Origin: Marinobacter iranensis
GTDB lineage: Bacteria > Pseudomonadota > Gammaproteobacteria > Pseudomonadales > Oleiphilaceae
Length of the DNA: 64,000 nucleotides
Reading direction: 5' to 3'
NCBI RefSeq assembly: GCF_029207565.1
Contig: NZ_JANCMW010000011.1
Location: forward strand, 62,001-126,000
Shown: in pieces, positions 17,119 through 27,647 of the stretch
Position numbering within the stretch: the first letter of the stretch is position 1
Layout: every line of letters starts with the position of its first letter
Notes under the pieces: model-generated
The model's database searches: none
What the model saw: the letters and a program-made list of their open reading frames with translations, nothing else
What the model was told of the DNA's origin: nothing
Made by a program: the position numbers and the translations under genes

Positions 17119-19194
17119 ATGAAGAATAGAGCCGGAAGACTCGGTATGGGACAGGGAGGCAACAAACTGGTTGCCGGCCTGATCGCCGCACTGATCGCAT
17201 TGACCGTCCTGCTCGTTGCAGTGCTGTTCATTATCAACAGAGACAGCCAGAACGATCAGGAATACATCGCCCACTCTGCCGAGTTGCGGGTGCTGTCACA
17301 GGAAATCGCGAAAAACGCGACGGAAGCCGCTGGTGGCACCGCGTCAGCGTTCGACGCTCTGCGGCGCTCCCGGGACGAGTTCGAACGGCTCTGGGGCTAC
17401 TTGGTTGATGGTAATCCGGAAACCGGCCTGCCGCCGAGTGAAATTGCCCAGGAAAGCAACGTACAGGAAACCTGGGAATCCGTTCGTGACAATGCCGACA
17501 GCATTCTGTCCACACAGGACGCGGTACTCGGCCTCCACGAAGTGGCCCGGACCCTGAACGAAACCATCCCGCAACTGCAGGTGGAATACGACGACATCGT
17601 TCAGATCCTGCTGGATAACAACGCTCCGGCGGAGCAGATCGCACTGGCACAGCGCCAGTCGCTGCTGGCGGAGCGGATTGTTCGCTCTGTCAACAACGTA
17701 CTGTCCGGTGACGAAGACGCGGTTATTGCCGCCGACCGGTTCGGCCGTGACGCCAGCCTGTTCGGCCGGGTTCTCGACGGCCAGGTGAACGGCAATCCGG
17801 CCATGGGCATCTCCCAGGTCAACGATGAAGACGCAATCTACGGCCTGGAAGCCGTCGGTGAACTGTTCGAATTCGTCTCCCAGAACGTAGACGCCATCCT
17901 TGAAGCCTCTCCCGACCTCTTCAAGGTACGTACTGCAGCCAGTGATATCTTCCAGAACTCACAGGTTCTGCTGGACGAACTTTCGGTTCTTTCCGAGAAA
18001 TTTACCGGCCAGGCCGGATCCCGCTTTGTAAGCCCCACCCTGGCATTCATCATACTGGCCGCCATGGTCGGTATCGTTGTGATGATCGGTGTGGTGCTCT
18101 ACCGCGAAGCCCAGGAGCGTCTGGCGACGACCCAGGAGCAGAACGAACAGAACCAGAACGCAATCCTGCGACTGCTGGACGAACTGGCTGACCTGGCGGA
18201 TGGTGACCTGACAACGGAGGCCACGGTCACCGAGGACTTTACCGGCGCCATCGCCGACTCCATCAACTACGCGATCGACCAGATGCGCGGATTGGTACAG
18301 GCGATTCGTGGTACGGCGGTACGGGTAGCGTCAGCTGCCCAGGAAACCCAGGCCACGGCCATGCACCTTGCCGACGCTTCCGAGCACCAGGCCCAGGAAA
18401 TTGCCGGCGCCTCCGCGGCGGTTAACGAGATGGCGGTATCCATCGACCAGGTATCCTCGAACGCGGCTGAATCCTCTGCGGTTGCGGAGCGGTCGGTTGC
18501 GATCGCGAAGAAAGGCGCGGAAGTGGTACAGAACACCATCCGTGGCATGGACAACATCCGTGAACAGATCCAGGAAACGTCCAAGCGGATCAAGCGTCTG
18601 GGTGAGTCTTCCCAGGAAATCGGCGACATCGTATCGCTGATCAACGACATTGCTGACCAAACCAACATCCTGTCCCTGAACGCGGCAATCCAGGCCTCCA
18701 TGGCCGGTGACGCAGGCCGGGGTTTCGCGGTGGTTGCGGACGAGGTTCAGCGCCTGGCGGAACGTTCCTCCGCGGCAACCAAGCAGATTGAAGCGCTGGT
18801 TAAGACGATCCAGTCCGACACCAACGAAGCGGTTATCTCCATGGAACACACCACCGCCGAGGTGGTCCGTGGTGCTCGTCTGGCCCAGGACGCGGGTATC
18901 GCGCTCGAGGAAATCGAGAACGTATCCATGTCTCTGGCGGAACTGATCCAGAACATCTCCAACGCCGCCCGTCAGCAGTCGTCGTCTGCGGCCCACATTT
19001 CCAACACCATGAACGTCATCCAGGAAATCACCTCGCAGACTTCCTCCGGTACCAACGCAACCGCGAAGTCTATCGGTAACCTGGCAGAAATGGCGTCTGA
19101 ACTGCGGTCCTCCGTGGCAGGCTTCACGCTGCCCGAGGAAGAGTCGACCGATCAGGAAGAAGAGGAAGACAGCGACGTTCCGGTGGTGAGCTAA
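17119..19194 (+). CDS. pilJ: Methyl-accepting chemotaxis protein PilJ
   Basis: Membrane receptor of the Pil-Chp system; 691 residues (P. aeruginosa PilJ is 682). TM1 is at ~residues 17-38, a helical PilJ-type periplasmic sensor spans ~40-300, and TM2 is at ~308-331. Then follow a HAMP-like region and a long cytoplasmic signalling coil. The hairpin tip reads IADQTNILSLNAAIQASMAG, the conserved kinase-control motif with the usual E replaced by S/Q. The C-terminus is acidic (EEESTDQEEEEDSD). It is thought to sense pilus tension or phosphatidylethanolamine. The 91-bp gap before it shows no other gene. Confidence 0.95.
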   Translation: MKNRAGRLGMGQGGNKLVAGLIAALIALTVLLVAVLFIINRDSQNDQEYIAHSAELRVLSQEIAKNATEAAGGTASAFDALRRSRDEFERLWGYLVDGNPETGLPPSEIAQESNVQETWESVRDNADSILSTQDAVLGLHEVARTLNETIPQLQVEYDDIVQILLDNNAPAEQIALAQRQSLLAERIVRSVNNVLSGDEDAVIAADRFGRDASLFGRVLDGQVNGNPAMGISQVNDEDAIYGLEAVGELFEFVSQNVDAILEASPDLFKVRTAASDIFQNSQVLLDELSVLSEKFTGQAGSRFVSPTLAFIILAAMVGIVVMIGVVLYREAQERLATTQEQNEQNQNAILRLLDELADLADGDLTTEATVTEDFTGAIADSINYAIDQMRGLVQAIRGTAVRVASAAQETQATAMHLADASEHQAQEIAGASAAVNEMAVSIDQVSSNAAESSAVAERSVAIAKKGAEVVQNTIRGMDNIREQIQETSKRIKRLGESSQEIGDIVSLINDIADQTNILSLNAAIQASMAGDAGRGFAVVADEVQRLAERSSAATKQIEALVKTIQSDTNEAVISMEHTTAEVVRGARLAQDAGIALEEIENVSMSLAELIQNISNAARQQSSSAAHISNTMNVIQEITSQTSSGTNATAKSIGNLAEMASELRSSVAGFTLPEEESTDQEEEEDSDVPVVS

Positions 19195-19221
19195 TCATTG
19201 CTCCGAGGCTGCTGACAGTTT

Positions 19222-20121
19222 ATGGCTGAAACACATAACCATCTGTCACCTGCCGAAGGCATCTGGTCACTGCGTCGACTTCCCGACATGGATGAGGCGC
19301 AGTTCAACCAGTGGCAGACACTGCTTGAGCACCGCACCGGCATTACCCTGTCTTCCGGCCGCAAGTCGTTTCTCGAAACCAACCTCGGGATCCGCATGCG
19401 GGAGATCGGTTGCAGCAGCTATCAGGCCTACTACGAGAAAATCGTATCGGGCCCGGACGCGGTGGTTGAATGGTCCACCCTGGTGGACCGGCTGACGGTT
19501 CAGGAAACCCGGTTCTTCCGGGATCCGGATGCCTTCCGGCTGGTGTCTGACTATGTGCTTACCCGGCCCCGCGAGACGCTGAAACGGCGCCCCCTGGAGG
19601 CCTGGAGTGTGGGTTGCTCAACCGGCGAGGAGCCCTACACGCTGGCCATGTTGCTGAACGAGTGCATGGAGGGATTGTCGCTGCAGCCGCTGTTTGGCGT
19701 CACCGGGTCCGACATCAGCAAACCGGCCATCGACAAGGGCCAGTCCGGCCTGTTCAGTGCCCGCAAGCTGATGGGAATGGACGACACCATGAAGGCCAGG
19801 TACTTCAGGCCGGCAGAGCGGAACAACGTTGAAATTGTAAAAAGCATCCGGGAGCGGGTGTGTTTCACAAGGCTGAATGTGCTGGACCTGAAACACGCTC
19901 CCATGCACGGAATGAACATTATCTTCTGCCAGAATCTGCTGATTTATTTCCGGCGCTGGCGCCGGCGGGAAATCGTAAAAAGGCTTGCAGAGCGGTTGGC
20001 GCCCGGGGGGTTGCTGGTCCTGGGCCAGGGAGAACTGACCGATTGGCAGCCCCCTGGCTTACAGAGGGTACCCTCGGAACATGTGCTGGCGTGGATCAAA
20101 CGCCAGACTGACGAAGAATAA
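19222..20121 (+). CDS. pilK: CheR-type methyltransferase PilK
   Basis: SAM-dependent methyltransferase that should methylate glutamates of PilJ; 299 residues. The CheR N-terminal domain (residues ~20-90) is followed by the catalytic domain with the SAM motif WSVGCSTGEEPYTLAMLL and the downstream NIIFCQNLLIYF. It begins 28 bp after pilJ. In P. aeruginosa pilK loss has mild effects. Confidence 0.93.
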   Translation: MAETHNHLSPAEGIWSLRRLPDMDEAQFNQWQTLLEHRTGITLSSGRKSFLETNLGIRMREIGCSSYQAYYEKIVSGPDAVVEWSTLVDRLTVQETRFFRDPDAFRLVSDYVLTRPRETLKRRPLEAWSVGCSTGEEPYTLAMLLNECMEGLSLQPLFGVTGSDISKPAIDKGQSGLFSARKLMGMDDTMKARYFRPAERNNVEIVKSIRERVCFTRLNVLDLKHAPMHGMNIIFCQNLLIYFRRWRRREIVKRLAERLAPGGLLVLGQGELTDWQPPGLQRVPSEHVLAWIKRQTDEE

Positions 20122-20132
20122 CCGGAGTGGTT

Positions 20133-23100
20133 ATGGGCAATCACCATGACAGCATCGCCCTGGACTGGGTTCGGGGCGAAATACAGGACACGCTGACCCA
20201 GGGTCAGCAAGCACTGGAAGCGTATGTCGAGAATCGTGACGACACCGCGCGCCTGCGCTTCTGCCTGAACTATCTCCACCAGGTTCACGGTACCCTGCAG
20301 ATGGTTGAGCTTTACGGCGCAGCCCTGCTGACCGAGGAAATGGAGAAGCTCACCCAGGCCGTCCTGAACGAAACCGTCGCCAGTGTGGACGATGCGGTCG
20401 AAGTTCTGATGCAGGCCATTCTGCAGCTGCCTCAATACCTGGAGCATCTGGCCAGCAGCAAGGACGATTTCCCGATGGTGCTGCTGCCATTGCTGAACGA
20501 TCTCCGGGCCGCGCGGGGCGAATCACTGCTGTCCGATACATCGCTGTTCAAGCCGGACCTGTCGCCCTCAAAGGCAACGGCCGCGCCCAACGTCTCTCAA
20601 CGCCTGCAGGATCCGAAGGTTCTCGGACATATCCGCAAGCTGCGACAGATGTATCAGTTCGCCCTCGCCGGCGTGGTTCGCGAGGCCGATCTGGACGCCC
20701 ATTTCGACTACATGCAGAAGGTCATCCAGCGGCTCATCCGTCTGTGCCAGAAAACACCCCGTGGTGAACTCTGGAAAGCCGCCGGTGCCTTTGTGGAGAC
20801 CCTTCAGCAACACGCGAACCCGGTGAATGCTGCGGTAAAATCCCTGCTGCGGGAACTGGATGCCGAAATCCGTCGCCTGACCGACGAACACGTGGATATT
20901 CTGCAACAGGCAGTCCCTGAAGCACTGCTGAAGCACCTGCTCTACTACGTCGCCCGCGCACGGGAGCTGGATACCCCCCGCGTACAGGAACTGCGTGACA
21001 GTTACCGGCTCGAACAGGCCCTGCCCTCCGACGATGATGTCGACGCCGCCAAGAGCCGGGTCTCCGGCCCCGGCCGTGACGCCATCCACTCGGTGGTCAA
21101 CGCCCTGAATGAAGAGCTTGCCAAGCTCAAGGACCAGTTGGACCTCTTTGTACGCTCCGAGCTGCGCCAAAACGACGAACTGGAAGAGCTGCTTCCGGGC
21201 CTGCGCCAGGTGGCCAATACCCTGGCGGTGCTGGGCCTGGGCATTCCCCGTAAGGTCATTACCGAACAGATCGAGTTGGTGGAGAAGCTCTCCGCCCAGT
21301 CTGATGCGGTAGACGATGGCACCCTGATGGACATCGCCGGTGCCCTGCTCTATGTCGAGGCCAGCCTTGCCGGGCTCGACAGCGACCGACAGTCAGAATC
21401 CCACCGCTCCGGTGACGACCAGCAGACGGTCAACCTTGGCTCCCACGAGCTGGGTGAAGCCAGCAGCGCCCTGCTGCGCGAGTCCCGCAATACCCTTGAG
21501 CAGGTGAAAACCGCCATCGTCAATTTCATCGCCTCCCAGTGGGAAACCGGTGAAATTGAACATGTGCCCGGCCTGTTACACAGCATCCGCGGCGGCCTCA
21601 GCCTGATCCCGCTGGACCGGGTGGCCGACATGCTCGATTCGGCCGAGCGCTACATCACCGATGTGTTACTGGGCGGCAAGCAGGTTCCTGACTGGAAACA
21701 GCTGGACACCCTGGCCGATGCCATCACCAGCATCGAGTACTACCTGGAGCGCCTGGCCGAGGGCATCAGTGACAACGACAGCGTGCTTGGCGTTGCCGAG
21801 GCCAGCCTCAACTCCCTTGGTTTCCCGGTTGGCCAAGAGCCTACCTGGCAACACCCGTCGGCCGACGAAGTACCGGTTATCGACGCCGAAGTGCCTGTTG
21901 AATCAGCGAAAGCCGATTCCAAGGGCTCTGACGAGGAATTACTGGATGACGAAATCCTCGGCATCTTTATCGAGGAAGCCGAAGAAGTCCTGGGAACCAT
22001 CAACGAATTCTACCCGCGCCTGCGCCAGCATCATGACGACCGCGAAGCGTTGACTGAAGTGCGCCGTGCGTTCCACACCCTTAAAGGCAGTGGCCGGCTG
22101 GTGGGCGCCACCAGTATTGGCGAGCTGGCCTGGTCCGTGGAAAACCTGCTGAACCGGGTAATCGACCAGACCCTTCGGCCCACTGATGAGATGTTCAGCC
22201 TGATTGACGACGTCAACAGCCGGCTTCCGTCGCTGATCAATGACTTCCGCGACGGCCAGTCCGATGGTGAAGTCGCAGGGTTGATTGAACGTGCAGAAGC
22301 GCTTTCCACTACTCGCAAAACCGACAGCGATATCCTGCCAGCGGCTGAGAGTGCGGATGTGGATAGTGGCGAGAGTGAAGAAAGCGGTGAATCTGGTGAC
22401 AGTCTCGACATGACTGAAGCAGAGGCGCCCGCCGCGGAGTCTACGGCCGAAGACGATCTCATCGACGACGAAATCCTCGAAATCTTTATTGAGGAAGCCG
22501 GTGAGGTTCTGGACACAATCCGCGAATACCTCCCCATGCTGCTGCGTCAGCACGATGATCGCACCGCCCTCTCGGAAGTCAGGCGCGCCTTCCATACCCT
22601 GAAAGGTAGCGGCCGTATGGTTGGTGCCCTGGTTGTCGGCGAGCTGGCCTGGTCGGTCGAGAATATGCTGAATCGCGTTATCGACGGCAGCATCTTCATG
22701 AACGATGACATTGCGGCCTTGCTCGACGATGTCACTGCTGCCCTGCCAGAACTGGTGGAAGATTTCGAGAATCGAAGGCAACCATCCCGTGACACCTCCG
22801 TGATGGAGGCGCGGGCCGTCGCCCTGGCGAATGGGGAAATTCCCGACACCAGCACCATGCCACCGTCCGAGCCCCAACTGCACGAAGTCGGCCAGGAAAC
22901 CCTTGCCGAGTCAGCGGAGATGGAAGACGAAGAAGACGCCGTGGTTGATCCGGTACTGCTGGATATCTTTGAGAGCGAAACCGAAACCCACCTGCAAACC
23001 CTGCGGGACTTCCTGGATGCTGCGGGCGACAAGGCAAGTGTTGCCTACACTGACGACTTGTCACGCGCCCTACACACTCTCAAGGGCAGTGCACACACTG

Positions 23101-26100
23101 CGGGTATCGCACCCATTGCCGCCGTAATCACGCCCCTGGAACGCTTCGTCAAGGAAGCGCGGGGCCAGAACAAACGTGCCGATCGCGACGTTATCGCCCT
23201 GATCGGCGATGCCTGTCACTTCCTGACCCAGGGACTCGGCCAGATCCGGGAAAACCCCCAGGGGGACCTTCTGGGTACTGACGCGTTCCTGGCAAGGCTG
23301 GAACAGGTTAGCAATGCCACCCTGCGTGGTGATGGCAACCGTACCGACGAACCAAAAGACGACGCCCGTCCACAACTGGTGCAGTTGTTCCTGAACGAAG
23401 GTCTGGACATCCTTCTGGATGCAGACCGTATTCTCGACGAGTGGGCGGAAAGTCCCGAACAAACCTCTGCGCTGGACACACTGCGCAAGGAATTGCAGCT
23501 TCTCACCGACGGCGCCCAAGAAGCCGGGCTGGCTGACGTTGCCGAACTGTCTGGTGCCCTGAGGCAGGTTTACGAGCGTGCTTCAAACCCGGATTTCACA
23601 CCCGATACGCCTTTCTTCGATACCATCCGTGCCGGCCATGAGCACCTGATTAACATGATGGATCAGGTTGCCGCCGGGCTCGCCACCGAAGCCAATGATG
23701 ACCTGATTGCCAGCCTGGACGCATTGGCCCCCGGCCAATCGGCAGACGATGTTCCGGATGCCTTCGAGCAGGAATTCACCGGTGACCTGGAAGAGATTGA
23801 CCGCAGCCTGGAGGAAGACGCAGAAGAAGCGTCGGATCAGAGTGACGAGCTGCCCCCTCTGGCGGAGACCGACGAGGACATGGATCAGGAACTCGCGGAA
23901 ATTTTCCTTGAGGAAGCCCGTGACCTGATCGACAGCACCGCCGACGCCCTGCAGAGCTGGAGCGACAACACCGGCAACCTGGACCTGCTGCGCCTGTTGC
24001 AGCGGGACCTGCATACCCTCAAGGGGGGTGCACGCCTGGCGGATATAGAGGCGGTTGGTGACCTTTCCCACGAATTGGAAAACCTGTTCGAGGGCCTGAC
24101 CGAGCAACGGCTTGCCGTTACCGGAGAACTCTCCGACCTCCTGTTCCGTTGCCATGACCGCCTGGCCGGCATGGTTGACGCCCTGGAACAGCAGGAACAA
24201 CCGCGCCCGGCCCCGGACCTGATCAGCGAAATTCACGCTTACATGGACAGCGCTACAGGCTCCAGACCGGTAACGGACGTCAGCCAGCAGGACGCCGAGC
24301 CGGAAGAAGACGACGAGATCCCCCTGGCGGAGCTGAACGAGGACGATGATACCGACGAGCCTGAAACCGCTGAAAACCCCGAAGAGGAACGCGGCACCGA
24401 TCTGTCCCATATGGACCCTGAGTTGGTCGGCATCTTCCTGGAAGAAGCCTACGACCTGATCAACTCCACCGGCAGCGCCCTGCATACCTGGAGCGAAGAT
24501 ACCTCCAACCGCGAAGTGGCGGCAGAGTTGCAGCGGGACGTGCATACCCTCAAAGGCGGTGCCCGCATGGCTGGCGTCGATGCCATTGGAGACCTGACCC
24601 ATGTTCTGGAGGATCTGTTCGAGAAAGTGGCCGAAGGCCAGCTCAGTGCCAGCAACGAGATGAACGATCTGCTGTTCGCCTGTCACGACCGGTTGGCGCA
24701 AATGGTTGAACAGGTTGCCACCCAGAAGCCTTGCCCGCCGGCAACGGAACTGGTGGAGAAGGTTGAGGCCATTCTTTCCGGCAAGCCGCTGCCCTTCGCA
24801 GAACCCGAAGAGCCTGCAGAAGAGCCGGAAGCAACCTCGGAGACTTCCGACGAAACAGATGAACAGCCAGCATCCGTCACTGACGCTATTTCACAGGCAT
24901 CCGAAGACGATCTGGTCGGTATCTTCCTCGACGAAGGGCTGGAGATTTACGAGGCTATTGGTGAATGCCTGGCCCAGTGGCGTGATGATCCGGAAGAGCT
25001 GGCGGGCGTAACCCAGCTTCAGCAGGAGCTGCACACCCTGAAGGGCGGCGCACGCCTGTCCGACGTTGACCCCATCGCCGACCTGGCTGAGGCCTGGTCC
25101 GAAGCGCTGGATCCGTTGATTGCCGGTTCCACCAACCAGTCAATCCTGCTGGAACTCAGCGAGAAAGCCCAGGGCACCCTGCGGGGCATGCTCACCAGCC
25201 TTGAAGACGGCAACAAGCCAGTCGCGGATCAGGTACTGGTTGAGGCATTCAAGGACGCCCATAAGGCTTCCGGTGACGAACTGGCCAAGCCTGCCGCTGA
25301 AGCCGGAGATTCCGCAAGCGGGGAGTCCGTTGATGCTGAGGTTCTGGAAATTTTCCTGGAAGAAGCCGGTGAGATTCTGGACCAGTTGGAACAATTACTG
25401 GACGACTGGAGCAAGGACCCGGCCAACCACCACTTCAACCAGGAAGCCCAGCGTGCCCTGCACACTCTCAAGGGCGGTGCGCGGTTGTCGCAGCTTTCCG
25501 AGCTTGGAGACAAGGCCCATGCCCTGGAAACACGGCTGATTGACCTGGGTGGCAACACCCCGGGCGACGACTCCTGGCAGGCCATCACCAGCGGCCATGA
25601 TGCGATTGTGGCGCTCGTGGGTGATATCCGTAAACGGTTCGAAGACACTGGTACGGTTCCCCAACCCGTCAAACCGGAAGCGAAAGCACCGGAAGCTCCA
25701 GAGCCTGCAGCGGAGGCACCCGCCAAACCGGAAAAGCCGGTAGCGCCTGCTCCCAAGCCTAACAAGGTACCGTCCAAGACGCCTGCGAAAGCGGCCGCTG
25801 CCCAGCGTGCACCCCAGGAAACCATCCGGGTATCCGCGCCACTGCTGGACGAGATGGTCAACCTGGCCGGTGAAACCAGTATTACCCGTGGCCGCCTGGA
25901 GCAACAAACCAGCGACTTCAGCCACAACCTGGATGAAATGGCCGCCACCATCGAGCGTCTGCGGGAGCAGTTGCGCCGGATGGAAATCGAGACCGAGACT
26001 CAGATCCTGTTCCGCGCCGAGAAAGAACACGGCCCGGATTACGGCGACGACTTCGACCCGCTGGAAATGGACCGCTATTCCGCCATCCAGCAGCTCTCCC

Positions 26101-27647
26101 GGGCACTGACGGAATCCTCCTCTGACCTTGCGGACCTGCGGGAAACCCTGTCCGACCGGGTAAGGGATACCGAAACCCTGCTGGTACAGCAGTCGCGGAT
26201 CAACACGGAACTCCAGGAAGGTCTGATGAAGACCCGGATGATTCCGTTTGCCTCCATGGTGCCCAGACTGCGCCGAATTGTTCGCCAGATCAGCGGCGAG
26301 CTCGACAAGAAGGTTGAGTTCGATGTCCGTAACCCCGAAGGGGAAATGGACCGCAACATTCTCGAACGCATGGTCGCACCGCTGGAGCACATGCTGCGTA
26401 ACGCGCTGGACCATGGCATCGAAAAGCCTTCGGACCGCAAGAAGGCCGGCAAGCCGGAAACCGGTGAGGTGACCCTGTCACTGACTCGCGAAGGTGGTGA
26501 TGTGGTGCTGCGAATGATCGACGATGGTGCAGGTATTCCCGCCCAGGTCATTCGCGACAAGGCCGTCCGCCAGGGCATGATGTCGGCCGACGAGGACCTG
26601 AGCGAGCGTGAAATCCTGCAGTTCATCCTGCAGCCGGGCTTCTCCACCGCCCAGCAGGTCACCCAGATTTCCGGCCGTGGCGTGGGCATGGACGTGGTTG
26701 CCAGCGAGATCAAACAGCTCGGCGGCAGCCTGGACATCGACTCCACCGTTGGCAAGGGCACGGTCTTTACCGTTCGCCTGCCGTTCACGGTATCCGTCAA
26801 CCGGGCGCTGATGGTGTCCACCGGCGAGGACTTCTACGCCATCCCGCTGAACACCATCGAGGGTATCGTGCGGGTCAGCACCTACGAGCTTGAGGAATAC
26901 TACAAGCCCGAGGCACCGATGTACGAATACGCCGGCCAGCAGTACCGCCTGCAGTACCTTGGCAGCCTGCTGAACAGTGACCACCATCCCAAGCTGCAGG
27001 GCCAGGCCCTGCCGCTGCCGGTCATCCTGGTGCGTGGTGCCGAACAACCCATGGCCCTGCAGGTGGACAGCCTGATGGGCAGCCGCGAAATTGTGGTCAA
27101 GTCACTTGGCCCGCAGTTCAGCACGGTACGGGGTGTATCCGGTGCCACCATCCTGGGTGATGGTAACGTGGTGGTGATCCTCGACCTGCCAGCGATGATC
27201 CGTTCCGATATCCTGTCCGAGCGCCAACGCATTGCCAGCCTCGAGAAGGCGAAAGAAGCATCACGGCGCGTGGAGCAGGCCACTGTGGTTATGGTGGTGG
27301 ACGACTCGGTTACGGTACGCAAGGTGACCTCGCGCCTGCTGGAACGTAATGGCATGGAAGTGATCACCGCGAAGGATGGTCTGGATGCGGTCGCCCAGCT
27401 GCAGGACCACAAACCGGACATTATCCTGCTGGACATCGAGATGCCCCGTATGGACGGCTTCGAGGTCGCGAGCTTTGTGCGCCACGATGACAACCTGAGG
27501 GACACGCCGATCTGCATGATTACTTCCCGTACCGGTGAGAAACACCGCGAACGGGCGCTGGCCATCGGTGTTAACGAATACCTCGGCAAGCCTTTCCAGG
27601 AGACCGAGCTGCTTGACACCATCACGCGGCTGACCAGGAATCAGTGA
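20133..27647 (+). CDS. chpA: Hybrid chemotaxis histidine kinase ChpA with ten Hpt-like modules
   Basis: Central kinase of the Pil-Chp system, 2504 residues. Ten Hpt-like motifs in order: H49 (HQVHG), H483 (HSIRGG), H648, H821 and H981 (HTLKGS), Q1122 (LQLLTDG, His lost), H1294, H1471, H1634 and H1777 (HTLKGG). Acidic linkers separate them. A CheA-like dimerisation and ATPase part (~1880-2200, with LRNALDHGIEKP and ISGRGVGMDVVAS), a CheW domain and a C-terminal receiver (acceptor Asp2434 in LLDIEMP) follow. P. aeruginosa ChpA has eight such modules, including Spt and Tpt. ATG 20133 is chosen because CGGAG lies 5 bases before it; a GTG two codons upstream is possible. Confidence 0.96.
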   Translation: MGNHHDSIALDWVRGEIQDTLTQGQQALEAYVENRDDTARLRFCLNYLHQVHGTLQMVELYGAALLTEEMEKLTQAVLNETVASVDDAVEVLMQAILQLPQYLEHLASSKDDFPMVLLPLLNDLRAARGESLLSDTSLFKPDLSPSKATAAPNVSQRLQDPKVLGHIRKLRQMYQFALAGVVREADLDAHFDYMQKVIQRLIRLCQKTPRGELWKAAGAFVETLQQHANPVNAAVKSLLRELDAEIRRLTDEHVDILQQAVPEALLKHLLYYVARARELDTPRVQELRDSYRLEQALPSDDDVDAAKSRVSGPGRDAIHSVVNALNEELAKLKDQLDLFVRSELRQNDELEELLPGLRQVANTLAVLGLGIPRKVITEQIELVEKLSAQSDAVDDGTLMDIAGALLYVEASLAGLDSDRQSESHRSGDDQQTVNLGSHELGEASSALLRESRNTLEQVKTAIVNFIASQWETGEIEHVPGLLHSIRGGLSLIPLDRVADMLDSAERYITDVLLGGKQVPDWKQLDTLADAITSIEYYLERLAEGISDNDSVLGVAEASLNSLGFPVGQEPTWQHPSADEVPVIDAEVPVESAKADSKGSDEELLDDEILGIFIEEAEEVLGTINEFYPRLRQHHDDREALTEVRRAFHTLKGSGRLVGATSIGELAWSVENLLNRVIDQTLRPTDEMFSLIDDVNSRLPSLINDFRDGQSDGEVAGLIERAEALSTTRKTDSDILPAAESADVDSGESEESGESGDSLDMTEAEAPAAESTAEDDLIDDEILEIFIEEAGEVLDTIREYLPMLLRQHDDRTALSEVRRAFHTLKGSGRMVGALVVGELAWSVENMLNRVIDGSIFMNDDIAALLDDVTAALPELVEDFENRRQPSRDTSVMEARAVALANGEIPDTSTMPPSEPQLHEVGQETLAESAEMEDEEDAVVDPVLLDIFESETETHLQTLRDFLDAAGDKASVAYTDDLSRALHTLKGSAHTAGIAPIAAVITPLERFVKEARGQNKRADRDVIALIGDACHFLTQGLGQIRENPQGDLLGTDAFLARLEQVSNATLRGDGNRTDEPKDDARPQLVQLFLNEGLDILLDADRILDEWAESPEQTSALDTLRKELQLLTDGAQEAGLADVAELSGALRQVYERASNPDFTPDTPFFDTIRAGHEHLINMMDQVAAGLATEANDDLIASLDALAPGQSADDVPDAFEQEFTGDLEEIDRSLEEDAEEASDQSDELPPLAETDEDMDQELAEIFLEEARDLIDSTADALQSWSDNTGNLDLLRLLQRDLHTLKGGARLADIEAVGDLSHELENLFEGLTEQRLAVTGELSDLLFRCHDRLAGMVDALEQQEQPRPAPDLISEIHAYMDSATGSRPVTDVSQQDAEPEEDDEIPLAELNEDDDTDEPETAENPEEERGTDLSHMDPELVGIFLEEAYDLINSTGSALHTWSEDTSNREVAAELQRDVHTLKGGARMAGVDAIGDLTHVLEDLFEKVAEGQLSASNEMNDLLFACHDRLAQMVEQVATQKPCPPATELVEKVEAILSGKPLPFAEPEEPAEEPEATSETSDETDEQPASVTDAISQASEDDLVGIFLDEGLEIYEAIGECLAQWRDDPEELAGVTQLQQELHTLKGGARLSDVDPIADLAEAWSEALDPLIAGSTNQSILLELSEKAQGTLRGMLTSLEDGNKPVADQVLVEAFKDAHKASGDELAKPAAEAGDSASGESVDAEVLEIFLEEAGEILDQLEQLLDDWSKDPANHHFNQEAQRALHTLKGGARLSQLSELGDKAHALETRLIDLGGNTPGDDSWQAITSGHDAIVALVGDIRKRFEDTGTVPQPVKPEAKAPEAPEPAAEAPAKPEKPVAPAPKPNKVPSKTPAKAAAAQRAPQETIRVSAPLLDEMVNLAGETSITRGRLEQQTSDFSHNLDEMAATIERLREQLRRMEIETETQILFRAEKEHGPDYGDDFDPLEMDRYSAIQQLSRALTESSSDLADLRETLSDRVRDTETLLVQQSRINTELQEGLMKTRMIPFASMVPRLRRIVRQISGELDKKVEFDVRNPEGEMDRNILERMVAPLEHMLRNALDHGIEKPSDRKKAGKPETGEVTLSLTREGGDVVLRMIDDGAGIPAQVIRDKAVRQGMMSADEDLSEREILQFILQPGFSTAQQVTQISGRGVGMDVVASEIKQLGGSLDIDSTVGKGTVFTVRLPFTVSVNRALMVSTGEDFYAIPLNTIEGIVRVSTYELEEYYKPEAPMYEYAGQQYRLQYLGSLLNSDHHPKLQGQALPLPVILVRGAEQPMALQVDSLMGSREIVVKSLGPQFSTVRGVSGATILGDGNVVVILDLPAMIRSDILSERQRIASLEKAKEASRRVEQATVVMVVDDSVTVRKVTSRLLERNGMEVITAKDGLDAVAQLQDHKPDIILLDIEMPRMDGFEVASFVRHDDNLRDTPICMITSRTGEKHRERALAIGVNEYLGKPFQETELLDTITRLTRNQ

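Noticed and set aside
25395..26414. Leftward frames of 240-340 codons inside chpA
   Set aside because: Shadows of the repetitive chpA reading frame; compositions mirror the sense codons and no family is recognisable.
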